Part shown: positions 27,026 to 36,404 of the stretch, in pieces
Numbering within the stretch: position 1 is the stretch's first letter
Layout of the letters: each line of letters begins with the position of its first letter
Assembly (NCBI GenBank): GCA_964503045.1
Contig: CAZCZI010000013.1
Location: 62,001 to 126,000 of the forward strand
Source: CAYZJR01 sp964503045
GTDB lineage: Bacteria; Cyanobacteriota; Vampirovibrionia; Obscuribacterales; Obscuribacteraceae
Reading direction: 5' to 3'
DNA length: 64,000 nucleotides
The notes under the pieces: model-generated
What the model was told of the DNA's origin: nothing
Database searches by the model: none
Seen by the model: the letters and a program-made list of their open reading frames with translations, nothing else
Made by a program: the position numbers and the translations under genes

Positions 27026-27607
27026 TTAGCCGTGCTTGCAGCAGCTGCACCAGGGCTTGGTGAGCGGCTCGGGCGGAACGATCTTGTGGAAGTTCGCCGC
27101 AGTGATGCGAGCGTGCTCCTTGGGCTCGTTGAGCTTGAAGAGCACGTCTTCCGGGTTGGAAGGCGGAGGAACCACACCCGGTACCGGCGCCTGCTCGACG
27201 AAGCGAACAGAGATGGCCAGAAAACCGGTAGGCTGACCGAGACGCTGTGCCGCGGGAAGCGGCTTCTCGTCGGCAGTCAGCTCCCCTTCGACCGGCTCAC
27301 CTTCGGTCTCCACTTCCTGCGCGATGGCAGGCGTGGTGTTGCCGGTGGTGGCGGGAGTGAAGGCGAAGAAAGCGCCCTTGGAGTCGCGCTCGATGGTGTT
27401 CACGCCGGCGGGCACCTGGACCTTGGTCAGCTCCACGTCGTCGAGTTGGACCTCGACTTCCGTGAGATGCGGCGTGTGAACGCGCACCTTGAACTGGCCA
27501 TGCGGCAGGCGAACCAGGGTGATCCCATTGTCGAGCAGAAGGTCCAACGGCTTGAGACCGGTGGCGGCGTTGATCACGTCCACCGAGATTCCGTTTTTGG
27601 TCTGCAT
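27026..27607 (-). CDS. Hypothetical protein with C-terminal cysteine cluster
   Basis: I do not recognise this 193-residue protein. It begins with a beta-strand-rich region (TKNGISVDVINAATGLKPLDLLLDNGITLVRLPHGQFKVRVHTPH), has a Glu/Pro-rich middle, and ends in PWCSCCKHG, a cluster that could bind metal or form a redox pair. No signal peptide. It starts about 150 bases after the spoVR stop in the same direction and has an AGGAGA site, so it may share the operon with spoVR. Confidence 0.65.
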   Translation of the reverse strand: MQTKNGISVDVINAATGLKPLDLLLDNGITLVRLPHGQFKVRVHTPHLTEVEVQLDDVELTKVQVPAGVNTIERDSKGAFFAFTPATTGNTTPAIAQEVETEGEPVEGELTADEKPLPAAQRLGQPTGFLAISVRFVEQAPVPGVVPPPSNPEDVLFKLNEPKEHARITAANFHKIVPPEPLTKPWCSCCKHG

Positions 27608-27757
27608 GTTGACTTATCTCCTGTTAGAAGTTGTGGCTTAAGCGATGTGCTTCAGCCGGGTTCAATTCCGACATGGAAATGCGCAACCCGAGCCGGCCGG
27701 CAACTAGTTCCTTATTAGGGAACAGTGCCGGCCGGCATCGGGTTTAAGCGCGGCCTT

Positions 27758-29590
27758 TTACAGCCAGCGCTCGCGCACCTCACCATCCTCGTCGCAGTAG
27801 TACTCGTAATCGCGAGGCTCGCCGATGGGGCGACCCCAACGATCTTCCTGCTGCTCCTTGGTGATGAGTCTGACCGGGCGACCCCAGAGTCGCCGAGAGT
27901 ACCGCACCGTGTCCTTGCACTCGGACTGGAGCAAGAACCCGAACGTCTCGTCGTGCACGTGACGCAGGGTCAGCGTGCCCGTGACGTCGTTGGACATGGC
28001 GCCGCCATCCACGACCTCGATGCGGGGCACCGAGTGATAGCCCGTGCGGACCACCATCATGTTGCGGAAGCGCTTCTTGTCCTCGTCGTAGGCGGCGACG
28101 AGCTGCAGAACCGTACCCATCGTCTTGAGAGTCTGGGACGGTGCAGGGAACATCGGCCAGCCTTCCTGGCGCATCTGCTCGGACTGTTCCGCCATGTTCA
28201 TCCACTTCTCGACCACACCCATCAGACCTTCGAGGTCCTGGGGAATCGGGTGAACGACGTGCTGCGGGCCCCAGCCGTGCTTGAGGATGGCGCGGTTGAT
28301 GATGCCGATGACGCGAATGACCCAGTCCAGCCCCTTCTCGTTGATGTGCTCGATGAGCTCATCGGTGAGGAACTCGCGGATGAAGGTCTTGTCCTCGTGG
28401 TTCTTGCGAACCGAGAACATCTTGTCGCGGTTGCGCTTGACCGTCTTGACCTTGCGGGTCTCGCCGGTCCACACCACCACCTTGCCGTCGAGCGTCTTCA
28501 GCGCTGCATCAGCAGACGTCAGATCTTCGGCGGTCTCTTCACGCGTGGTGAAGATTGGCGCGTCGACCTCGATCTCGCCCTCGTCGTAGCCGTACTTGCG
28601 GTCGATGTAATCGAACACAGACAGACCCACGGTGTAGGGGTTGAAGTAGAAGTCGGTGGCCTGGCGGTCGTGCATCGACCAGTAGCTGGGAAGCTCCAGC
28701 ATCCAGTTGGTGCCCTCGATGCCGGTCTCGGGCTGCTTCAGGAGGTGCTTCTCCCAGTAGCTCGCCCAGCCCTCGTTCATGATTTTGGTACGCGCCTGCG
28801 GCTGCAGGTAGCGCGCCTGATCACGGGTGATGGCGATGAGACCGCGCTCCTCTTCGCCAAGACGCGGGTTGTTCTTCTCGTCCATGATGAACGAGAGAAT
28901 GTCGCCGGTCGGGTTGATCGGGTCAACCTTCAGCTTGGCGCGCACAGCCTCGATGTCTTCCTTGATGCCCTGGGCTTCGAAGTCGGACACGGTGCGCTTC
29001 AGCTGCATTTCGAGCTCGATGAGACGGTGCTCGAGCTCCTGGCGCGCCTGCTTCTCGGACACGCGGTCCTTGACGGTCGGCAGCCAGCCCACATGGTCGT
29101 CGAGAGCGTGAGCAGCGTCGAGGATGTACTCGACCTTCTCGACGCCATAAAGCGGATTGCGGGTGAGCCGCTTGACGAACTCGGCGTTCTGCGCGAGTCG
29201 CTCGACGATAGAGGAGGCACCTGACTCCTGGAAAAGGAAGTTGTTGGCGAAGAAGTCGACGTGTCCCCACTTCGCGTGCGCCATCACCAGAACCTGCATC
29301 GCCATCTGGTTCGTGAGACCCAGGTAGCAGAAGCTCGGATTGGAGTTGATGACTGCTTCGAAGATGTGGAAGTTGCCGCCGGCCTTGACCTGCTGCTCGT
29401 ACTTCTTACCAAACGACCAGTGACGGTAGTGGGTCGGCAACATCACGTAGGGGATGAGGCGAACCATCTGAGTATCCGACACCAGGTGATAGTGGGTCGG
29501 ATAGGGGTTCAGCCCCATCCGATATCCCGCCGATGCAAGGCGAGCATCCCACATCTTGATGTCGTCGATTACCTTATCGTGAACAGACAT
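27758..29590 (-). CDS. spoVR: SpoVR/YcgB family protein
   Basis: A 610-residue protein of the SpoVR family. Recognisable blocks include YPTHYHLVSDTQMVRLIPYVMLPTHYRHWSFGK-like residues near the N-terminus, NPSFCYLGLTNQMAMQVLVMAHAKWGHVDFFANNFLF, and NEGWASYWEKHLL with HDRQATDFYFNPYTVGL. In Bacillus SpoVR is needed for the spore cortex; in Gram-negatives the homologue YcgB is co-transcribed with PrkA and YeaH and linked to stress and nutrient limitation. Its biochemical activity is not established. The start lies 13 bases after the yeaH stop with an AAAGGAGG site. Length is slightly above the usual 500 or so. Confidence 0.94.
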   Translation of the reverse strand: MSVHDKVIDDIKMWDARLASAGYRMGLNPYPTHYHLVSDTQMVRLIPYVMLPTHYRHWSFGKKYEQQVKAGGNFHIFEAVINSNPSFCYLGLTNQMAMQVLVMAHAKWGHVDFFANNFLFQESGASSIVERLAQNAEFVKRLTRNPLYGVEKVEYILDAAHALDDHVGWLPTVKDRVSEKQARQELEHRLIELEMQLKRTVSDFEAQGIKEDIEAVRAKLKVDPINPTGDILSFIMDEKNNPRLGEEERGLIAITRDQARYLQPQARTKIMNEGWASYWEKHLLKQPETGIEGTNWMLELPSYWSMHDRQATDFYFNPYTVGLSVFDYIDRKYGYDEGEIEVDAPIFTTREETAEDLTSADAALKTLDGKVVVWTGETRKVKTVKRNRDKMFSVRKNHEDKTFIREFLTDELIEHINEKGLDWVIRVIGIINRAILKHGWGPQHVVHPIPQDLEGLMGVVEKWMNMAEQSEQMRQEGWPMFPAPSQTLKTMGTVLQLVAAYDEDKKRFRNMMVVRTGYHSVPRIEVVDGGAMSNDVTGTLTLRHVHDETFGFLLQSECKDTVRYSRRLWGRPVRLITKEQQEDRWGRPIGEPRDYEYYCDEDGEVRERWL

Positions 29591-29602
29591 GATATGCCTC
29601 CT

Positions 29603-30844
29603 TTAGGACTTTTTCTTGTCCTTGGTGAGAATCTGCTTGAACGCCTCCGGCACGTCCTTCAGGCTCGAGGCCTGACCCATGCCGACATGCGCCTTGATCT
29701 TCTCGTCCAAGGCAAGCAACGCCTGTCCACCGTACTGCCAGCCGCGACCTCCCCAACCAGTGGGGATTTCGAGGTAGCCGCAATAGTTGAAGGCGTTCTC
29801 GATGAGTTTGGTATACCAATCCCGAACGGCGGGCTGTCCATCGAACATGACACCGTCGGTAGCCTGGAACATGTAGCGGTTCCAGGTGGTGGAGGGGAAC
29901 TCCGCCTGTGCGATCTTGAAGACCTCTTCGTAGGCCGGGACGAACATGGTGCCGCCCGCAACCTCGATCTGGTAGAAGTTCTTCTCGTCCTCGATCCTGT
30001 AGGCCTGCGCGTCGTGCGCGATCATGACGACCGCGACGTCCTTGTACTTGGTACGAAGGAACAGCAGGTTGAGCAGGAAGTAGCTCTTGGCGATCATGAG
30101 CGGGTCACCGCCCATGGAGCCGGAGCGATCGAGAACGAAGAACACGACGCACTTGCTGTCGTCATCGAGGGTTTCCTCGACGCGATGGTAGCGCATGTCC
30201 GAGCGGGAGAACGGAACGTCAGCCGTGGTCGGCACGTTCGTCTCGACGTGTTGGAACTTCTCGGGGTTGGCGTTCTTGACGCCGATGGCACGCCGCACGC
30301 GAGCGCGTGCAGTTTCCGGCTTGCGGAGCCGGGGTTTCGGTCCCTGCGGCTGTACACCGCGGAACTTGTGTGCCTTCACCTTGGTGGTCGCCAGCTGCTT
30401 TTTGAGCATGTCCGGCAACTCCATCTCCTCGAAGAGCATCTGAATGAGCTCTTCCATGGAGATTTCGACGTAGATCAGCTCACCGGGATCGCTTCCGGCT
30501 TCGCCACCACCGCCGCCACCACCGCCTTTTTGGTCACGACCGTACCGGAAGCGCGGCTCATAGCCACCCTTGACCGGTACCTTGATCTTGCCGCCTTCAC
30601 CGAAGATCGGGTTTCCACCGATGAGCTCCGGAAGCTGCGGCTTGATCTGATCCCGAATACGATCCTTGTGACGCTCGCGGTCCTCACGGGTGCGGTCGCC
30701 ACCGGAATCATCGGGCGGAGCGATGACCGTGTCCATCATGATGTTGCGGGTCATGTTCGCCATCGGAAACGGCGAAATGTCCCCATCGAAGACGGTGACA
30801 CGGCTCGGCTCCTGAGGGAGCTTGTTGTCTTTCTCGTTCGACAT
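29603..30844 (-). CDS. yeaH: YeaH/YhbH family (DUF444) protein
   Basis: A 413-residue DUF444 protein. The N-terminal half is hydrophilic (NKLPQEPSRVTVFDGD..., a Gly run in the middle) and the C-terminal half has a VWA-like MIDAS (FFVLDRSGSMGGDP) followed by the family's YEEVFKIAQAEFPSTTWNRYMFQATDG block. It forms a conserved trio with PrkA and SpoVR in many bacteria, regulated by starvation and stress sigma factors in E. coli. A CAGGAGG site precedes the ATG. It starts about 480 bases after prkA, and that spacer contains a large hairpin. Confidence 0.94.
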   Translation of the reverse strand: MSNEKDNKLPQEPSRVTVFDGDISPFPMANMTRNIMMDTVIAPPDDSGGDRTREDRERHKDRIRDQIKPQLPELIGGNPIFGEGGKIKVPVKGGYEPRFRYGRDQKGGGGGGGGEAGSDPGELIYVEISMEELIQMLFEEMELPDMLKKQLATTKVKAHKFRGVQPQGPKPRLRKPETARARVRRAIGVKNANPEKFQHVETNVPTTADVPFSRSDMRYHRVEETLDDDSKCVVFFVLDRSGSMGGDPLMIAKSYFLLNLLFLRTKYKDVAVVMIAHDAQAYRIEDEKNFYQIEVAGGTMFVPAYEEVFKIAQAEFPSTTWNRYMFQATDGVMFDGQPAVRDWYTKLIENAFNYCGYLEIPTGWGGRGWQYGGQALLALDEKIKAHVGMGQASSLKDVPEAFKQILTKDKKKS

Positions 30845-31061
30845 GGATTGATTCCTCCTGGGATTCAGGTTGAAAAACTTTTACGGCACTGCATCTAAAA
30901 GATGTTCTGCAGGCAACCTCGATAGGCCTCGCCGCACTACCTTCGGTGGCACACAGATTCCTCCGGAGCAGAACCGCGTACGGTTAGTCCAGGGGAGTGA
31001 TGTCAAGCCGCTCGTCAAAAAGAAGACTGGAAACTGCACCTATATAAAGGTCAACGGGGAG

Positions 31062-31153
31062 CGGCTCCGCAAGCGCACCGCATATAGAGGTACGAGAAGT
31101 TCGTCTTTCAACGAACTCCCCATACATTTATGTGTGCGCTTGCGAGAACCGCC
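31062..31153 (-). ncRNA. Candidate structured RNA element in the prkA-yeaH spacer
   Basis: The outer arms GCGGCTCCGCAAGCGCAC (31062-31079) and GTGCGCTTGCGAGAACCGC (31135-31153) pair with few mismatches. Inside lies a second hairpin of AGTTCGT and ACGAACT (31099-31118). No T-run follows, so it is not a simple terminator. It sits about 220 bases before yeaH on the transcribed strand and could be a processing or regulatory element. Confidence 0.45.
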
Positions 31154-31299
31154 CCCCGCCTTCCTCTAATAGGCACAACCAGACAGCCTGCTTTCAGAGA
31201 CTCTTGACCGCTCCTTCTGGCGACGCAATCGTTTAACTGGCGCCGGAGCGCTGGAAGCCGCTTTCGCAGCTCCCAGACGCTTACCGACACCAGTTATCC

Positions 31300-31317
31300 G
31301 GCAAGCTTACGCTTGCC
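31300..31317 (-). terminator. Small hairpin after the prkA stop codon
   Basis: GGCAAGC and GCTTGCC with a 4-base loop, directly downstream of the prkA stop. No T-run, so it may protect the 3' end rather than terminate. Confidence 0.3.
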
Positions 31318-31323
31318 AGCCGA

Positions 31324-33513
31324 TTACGCCTCCTTCAGGAAGTCGCGGGTCTCCTCGGCTTCCTTGAGCACTTCCTCGGCGGTGTACTCGTCGAAGCCGT
31401 GGTCACGGATCAAGCGGTCCTTCACACCCGCGAGCTTGCGCTTGTCCTCTTCGGAGCCAGCGTTCTGCGAGTTGAGGATGCGAGCCGTGTCCTTGACCTT
31501 CTTGCAGACGAAACGCTCGATGGCGCGCTGCAGAGGCTCGTAGCAGGTGAAAGGAACGTCGATGACCTTGTTGTCGGCCATGTAGGCGGCGACGACCGAG
31601 GCAACCTCGGCGCGGAACGACTTGGACTGAGCCGACGTGATGTTCAGCTCGGGGTCCGCCTCGATCTCACGCATGAAGTCCTCGTCCGGACCGCTCTTCC
31701 ACATGCTGCCGGAAGCGCTGCGAACCGACGTGCCGCGGTTGAACGCCTGCACGTTGTCGAAGTACTTCTTGAACACGTTCTGGCACTCGTCGCGGAAGTT
31801 CTCCACCATGGCGGCGAGAACCACGCGAGCCAGACGCTTGCGGCGCCACTCGTCGAGCAGCGAGCTCACGAAGATGCGGTAGCGCTCACGGACCTTCTCG
31901 TCTCCGATGAGACGGATTTCCGCGTAGAGCGCGTCACGCAGTTCGCGGCTGGTGACCGCCTTGTTCTTGACCATCGCCTGCGAAGCGAGCGAGGTCAGCA
32001 GCTTCGCGCAGAAGCGGGGCGAGATGCCGTCCATGCCTTCCCAGGGGGTGGCATTGCGCTTGAGCGCCTGGACGTCGATCTTGGTGCCCATGCCGCGCAG
32101 ACGCGACTCGTCGCCGTTGTAGGCGTCGAGCTTCATCATCAGGTCGCGGACCTGGCTGTCGTCCTCGAGGCGCGTGAGCACCGCGAAGCGAGCGATGTAC
32201 GGCATGATGGTCGGCTCCAGGTGGACGCCGCCCTTGGTCATCGACTTGGCGAAGTCGGTGCCGCCCCACAGCTTGCCGAGCACCTTCTCCATCTCAGACG
32301 CTTCCAGCGGATACGGGAAGTTGATCTGGACGAAGCGGTCCAGGTACGGCTCGTTCTTGGGCTCGTTCTTGAACTCCCGGAACTCCGGAGCGTTCGAGTG
32401 ATACACCAAGATGCCGTCCCAGTGCAGGTTGAGGCGCAGCGGGTCAGGAGCGGGGATGCTCTTGTCCTGCGTCGCTTCCAGCACGGAGCGGTGCGCTTCC
32501 TTCGGGTTCTTGAAGCCCTCGACGAACTCCAGGAGACCACGGTTGGACAGGTTGTACGCGCCGTTCAGGATGACGGCACGCGGGTCGTCGCGCTTGACGT
32601 TGCCGAGCGCGGCGATGTCCTCTTCACCGATCATGACGCGGAGGTCGAAGTTCAGCGGCTGCACTTCCTTCACGGAAGCGATACCGACCGAACCTTCCTG
32701 GTCATCGGCGAAGTAGAAGGACGAGATCGGGAACTGCGCCAGCTCCACCGTATCGGTGTTGAACTGACCCAGGACGCGGTCCTTGGAGACCGGGTCGGGG
32801 TACCCGACGTTGGCGCGGGTCGAGCGCGGCAGTCCGAGACCGAACACGATGGCGCTGACGAGCAGCTTGCCATCGGAGATCTCGCACAGGCCCTCGAAGC
32901 CCGGCTCGGCGCCAGCCGCGGTGAACGCAGCCACGCAGTCCTCGTTGGCGAAGTTGAGCAGACCCTCGGTGTCCAGACCCAGGTCCTTGAGGATCTGAGT
33001 GCGGGCCGCCTTGAGGCTCACCTTCTCCGTCAGGCTCTTCTTCTGAGCAGCCTGCGGGATGAGGTACAGGAGGTTCAACGGGTTGACGCGCATGGGCGAG
33101 CCATCCGCGTACGGAATCGGCTCGCTGGTCTTGAGGATGTCCTTCAGACGCTTCACGAACTGGGACTTGCCCGAGCCCTTCGGTCCGATCAGGACCAGGA
33201 CCTGGTTGTCCGCTTCACCACCGTGAATGGCGGCGCCGAGGTAGTTCGCGACCACCTCGTGGATGGCCGGCTCGATGCCGTAGAAGTCACGGAAGGCGTT
33301 GTAAGCAACGATGGAATCCTTGCCGAAGATGCGAGCGAGCTTGTCGCTGCGCATCACGTTCACGCCCTGACGCACGACCAGCCGGAACAGGCGGGCCTTG
33401 GCCGACTCGACGTAGGCCGGGTGCTTCTTGACGAGAGGGAGAAACTCCCGCAGCGTGCCGGAGTACGGCGCTTCGGGAAGATAGAACTGTTCGCTCAGTT
33501 TGACGGTGCTCAT
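31324..33513 (-). CDS. prkA: PrkA-family serine protein kinase (AAA-type), paralogue 1
   Basis: A 729-residue protein with the PrkA architecture: an N-terminal AAA_PrkA part (AYNAFRDFYGIEPAIHEVVANYLGAA near 70-95; Walker A GPKGSGKS at 110-117; MRVNPLNLL) and a C-terminal PrkA kinase-like domain. PrkA is a serine protein kinase or AAA protease-like enzyme working with YeaH and SpoVR homologues under stress. It is followed by yeaH and spoVR and preceded by a second, diverged prkA, which is unusual. An AGAAAGG site favours the ATG at 33513 over the GTG three codons upstream. Its sequence is closer to the classical PrkA than that of its neighbour. Confidence 0.9.
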   Translation of the reverse strand: MSTVKLSEQFYLPEAPYSGTLREFLPLVKKHPAYVESAKARLFRLVVRQGVNVMRSDKLARIFGKDSIVAYNAFRDFYGIEPAIHEVVANYLGAAIHGGEADNQVLVLIGPKGSGKSQFVKRLKDILKTSEPIPYADGSPMRVNPLNLLYLIPQAAQKKSLTEKVSLKAARTQILKDLGLDTEGLLNFANEDCVAAFTAAGAEPGFEGLCEISDGKLLVSAIVFGLGLPRSTRANVGYPDPVSKDRVLGQFNTDTVELAQFPISSFYFADDQEGSVGIASVKEVQPLNFDLRVMIGEEDIAALGNVKRDDPRAVILNGAYNLSNRGLLEFVEGFKNPKEAHRSVLEATQDKSIPAPDPLRLNLHWDGILVYHSNAPEFREFKNEPKNEPYLDRFVQINFPYPLEASEMEKVLGKLWGGTDFAKSMTKGGVHLEPTIMPYIARFAVLTRLEDDSQVRDLMMKLDAYNGDESRLRGMGTKIDVQALKRNATPWEGMDGISPRFCAKLLTSLASQAMVKNKAVTSRELRDALYAEIRLIGDEKVRERYRIFVSSLLDEWRRKRLARVVLAAMVENFRDECQNVFKKYFDNVQAFNRGTSVRSASGSMWKSGPDEDFMREIEADPELNITSAQSKSFRAEVASVVAAYMADNKVIDVPFTCYEPLQRAIERFVCKKVKDTARILNSQNAGSEEDKRKLAGVKDRLIRDHGFDEYTAEEVLKEAEETRDFLKEA

Positions 33514-33562
33514 GATGTTCACCTTTCTCTAGGTTGAGAGTTAGGAGGCAGAGGAAGCCGGC

Positions 33563-35722
33563 TTACGCCGACTTCCAAAGCTCGAATTCCTTGAAGTACT
33601 CCAGAGCTGCCTTCAGGCAGTGGTCGGAATAACCGAGTTGCTTCAAGCGGTCAATGGACTCCTTGCGGAACGCTTTCTCTTCGACAGAGAGGTTGACGTC
33701 TTCCGCAGTCAGGAGTTTTTGCACCTTGTCAGCAATCTCGCTGTTGAGGCGCTTAGCAATCGCCTTCTCGAGGTCAGGCTGCGTGTGCCAGTCGATCACG
33801 ACGTGGTCGCACGGACCGTCTCCTTGGTGGAGATGGTTGGCCGCCTGGAGAAGTGCCACGATGTCCGAGGACAGACCGCGGCGGAACTGCTCGCGGTCCT
33901 CGACGTACGTCTTGCCCATGCTCGTCTCGAGCTGCTCCAGGAACGCGACATCGATGTCGACGTTCTTCTGGTGCCGCTCGTCGAACACCTTCTTGTGTCC
34001 GCCTGCCCACGCCGTGGCGTGAGAGCGGTACTTCGAGAAGATCTCGTTTGCACGAGACTCGAAGTCCGGGGCGAACTGAAGCAGCATCTGCTCGCGCAGA
34101 AGCCGGCGGTATTCCTTTTCAATGATGCCCGGCTCGCCGAGGCGAGTGGACGCCATCTTGAGGTGAACCTTGCAGCGCTCCAGCACCTTCGTCTCCTGGG
34201 ACGTGAGTCCCGGGCTCTTCATGTGCTGTTCGATGCGCGCATACAAGTAGTTCATGACCGCAAGGGCGGTGACGCACTTGTGCTTGGAAGCCATGCCCAG
34301 CTCGCAAATCTGCGAGATGCAGGACAGCATGAAGCCCATGTTGAGCCCATACTTGCCCTCATCGTCACCGACCTGCGTCCAGATGTCGGCCACCTGCACG
34401 TTTTTCGCAGCCTCATCGGACTGCGGCTTGGTGCCCATCGAAGCGAGACCGCCACCCCACGGGTTGGAGGGGACGACCGTGCTCTGCTTCTTGGGCACGA
34501 CGATGGACTCGCCGTTGTACATCCGAATACGCGTTGACAGGTCGATGCCGGCGTCCAGCTTGGTGGTGTCTTCCACCATGCGGCTGGCCACAGCAAGCAT
34601 CGCTGCCATGTGCAGCGCGAACGGATCGAGACTGGGGACTGCCTTGAGCTTCTTGATGAAGTCCTTATAGGCAGCCTCTTCCTCGCACACGACGGTGTTG
34701 TACAGCATCGTGAGTACGCGGGTACGGCGAGTGAAGGCATCGGGATCTTGCTGATCCTTGATGAACTGATTCCACGCGCCTTCGTTCGTCTCGAGGACGA
34801 TCAAAGAATCGAGCGGTACGAAACCAGTCGAGGTGCCGCAGCTATTGCCACCGCCGGACGGCATGCGCCGCCCTTCCGTGGCTTCGAGCAGCACCTGCAG
34901 CTGGCTGACACTACCGGCTTCGGCGCCCTTTGCAGAAAATGCTTCCTGCAGACGGTTGAGCCCGCGGCTTCCCTGCATGAGGGAGGACTGCAGCGAGCAA
35001 CCGAGACCCGGGGCACTGGGGGTCCACTGGCTGATGCCAGCATTCCGGGACGACAGACGCAGAGCCTCGACCTGGAGGTTACCCAGGTTGGGCTTCTTCG
35101 CCTTTTCCTCGTCACCGACGCCCATCACCTTCTGGAAACAGTGAGCGCAGGGCTGCAGCGTCGCTTTCATGAGTTCGGCGAGCTGGTCTTTGCCTTCTGC
35201 GTCCACCATTCCGAGCTCCTTGGCCAGCTGTTTGAGTTGAGCCGGCTTCAGAAGATTCAGAAGGTTGAGCGGGTTTTCGTGAACGGGGCAGTCCTTCACG
35301 GCGTAGACGATCTGTCCTTCGAGAAGGGCGATCATCGCATCCACGAGGAACGACTTGCCCGAGCCCGGTCCACCGAAAATCGTCAGCATCTGACGAAGTT
35401 GGTAACCGTTCTGGGCGGCGGCCTCATAGTGCTTCATGAGCCGGGCGACAACGCGCTGACTGCCGCGGACGTGATCAAACGCTGAATATGCCGGGATCTT
35501 CATGGACCGCAGCATTTCCAGATAGGGGCGCCGCTCCGGGCTGGCCTGCTCGATGTCTACCTCACCCGCTTCCTTGACGGCGCGGACGAAGAGAGCAGCA
35601 GCCGTATCGGCGCGCTCGGGATGCTCCTTGAGTGACGCAAGGAGTTCGCGAAACGTAATCGTCTCTTCGACCAGCGGGGCGAGCCCAAGCAGGTCGTTGA
35701 GGTTATCTTCGGGTTTCGACAT
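33563..35722 (-). CDS. PrkA-family serine protein kinase, diverged paralogue 2
   Basis: A 719-residue protein with the PrkA AAA core: IPAYSAFDHVRGSQRVVARLMKHYEAAA (76-103), Walker A GGPGSGKS (117-124) and VKDCPVHENPLNLLNLLKP. The middle segment differs strongly from the neighbouring paralogue, with a Cys pair (CAHC) and a Ser/Gly/Cys-rich stretch (PSGGGNSCGTSTGF). LIVLETNEGAWNQFIKDQQDP matches the family's motif. An AGGAGG site precedes the ATG. It ends 49 bases before paralogue 1, so the two are probably co-transcribed and could form a hetero-oligomer. It heads the leftward stress module. Confidence 0.85.
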   Translation of the reverse strand: MSKPEDNLNDLLGLAPLVEETITFRELLASLKEHPERADTAAALFVRAVKEAGEVDIEQASPERRPYLEMLRSMKIPAYSAFDHVRGSQRVVARLMKHYEAAAQNGYQLRQMLTIFGGPGSGKSFLVDAMIALLEGQIVYAVKDCPVHENPLNLLNLLKPAQLKQLAKELGMVDAEGKDQLAELMKATLQPCAHCFQKVMGVGDEEKAKKPNLGNLQVEALRLSSRNAGISQWTPSAPGLGCSLQSSLMQGSRGLNRLQEAFSAKGAEAGSVSQLQVLLEATEGRRMPSGGGNSCGTSTGFVPLDSLIVLETNEGAWNQFIKDQQDPDAFTRRTRVLTMLYNTVVCEEEAAYKDFIKKLKAVPSLDPFALHMAAMLAVASRMVEDTTKLDAGIDLSTRIRMYNGESIVVPKKQSTVVPSNPWGGGLASMGTKPQSDEAAKNVQVADIWTQVGDDEGKYGLNMGFMLSCISQICELGMASKHKCVTALAVMNYLYARIEQHMKSPGLTSQETKVLERCKVHLKMASTRLGEPGIIEKEYRRLLREQMLLQFAPDFESRANEIFSKYRSHATAWAGGHKKVFDERHQKNVDIDVAFLEQLETSMGKTYVEDREQFRRGLSSDIVALLQAANHLHQGDGPCDHVVIDWHTQPDLEKAIAKRLNSEIADKVQKLLTAEDVNLSVEEKAFRKESIDRLKQLGYSDHCLKAALEYFKEFELWKSA

Positions 35723-36404
35723 TGCGATCCTCCTTCAGGGGTTTAGAAGTGGTGAATTACACCAGAGGCTATCGATGATGTTCATGCTCAACGCTCCGTG
35801 TGTGGCTTCCGGTGCACGTTTCCTTATCCTCATTTCTGAAGTCGGGCAACGAACAACGGAGGTCGGCCAATAAACAAAATCCCGCCGGACTAAGACCAAA
35901 CAACCAACAACTGCTCGCAACCGAAATTCAGCAATGACGCACACGATGTGACATCAGACGCTGAACAGAGGTGCGGTAAATCCATGCAAGTGACGAACCG
36001 AAGCAGCGATGTGCTTCGGTTCTTCTATTTCAGGGATTTGTTTTGAGTGAGCGGTTGGGCGTTTGTTTGGTTTCCTGGGAGGGCGGGGTTCTAGAATCGG
36101 ATATGTCCAACGTATCAAAATGGCCAACAACATCAAAATCTCTTTTTTCTCTATAGATCAGGGTTTGCAAGATAATAAAGAAAAGGCTAATCGCGCAAAT
36201 CCTTGCCCGAGTTACACTTCCGCTTGATAACTAAAATTTTGGAATATATGGTGCTTGGTTGATGTTGTCATGAGCCCAAAAGTTTTTGTGTGGTCTCTTG
36301 AATTTTGGGGTACATTCAGAGACGCGGTGGAGGCTTAAGAAAACCTTGTGGCGCGGGTTTGTTCTGTTTAAGCTCTTTTGCAAAGGTTAGCGCTGCTCAC
36401 ACAG
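35723..36404. other. Spacer between the PrkA module and prfB
   Basis: About 680 bases. The side next to the PrkA genes must hold the promoter of the stress module. A perfect 11-bp hairpin with a T-rich 3' side on the plus strand occurs without any plus-strand gene before it. I see no supported gene. Confidence 0.5.
35995..36022 (+). terminator. Orphan terminator-like hairpin
   Basis: GAACCGAAGCA and its exact complement TGCTTCGGTTC enclose a 6-base loop and are followed by TTCTATTTC on the plus strand. No plus-strand gene precedes it, so it may end a short untranslated transcript divergent from the PrkA module. Confidence 0.5.

Larger units (their letters stand above)
30845..31323. other. 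Structured spacer inside the PrkA-YeaH-SpoVR series
   Basis: About 480 bases between a prkA stop and the yeaH start. It contains a long imperfect inverted repeat (described separately) and a small hairpin after the prkA stop. No gene is supported. Confidence 0.55.

Noticed and set aside
31399..33537. Very long open frame opposite the first prkA gene
   Set aside because: It mirrors the GC-rich codon pattern of the real gene, lacks any recognisable domain and a ribosome binding site. Similar shadow frames lie opposite the Bat genes (20929-22332), spoVR (27725-29224), YeaH (29261-30898) and the P-type ATPase (58218-59714).
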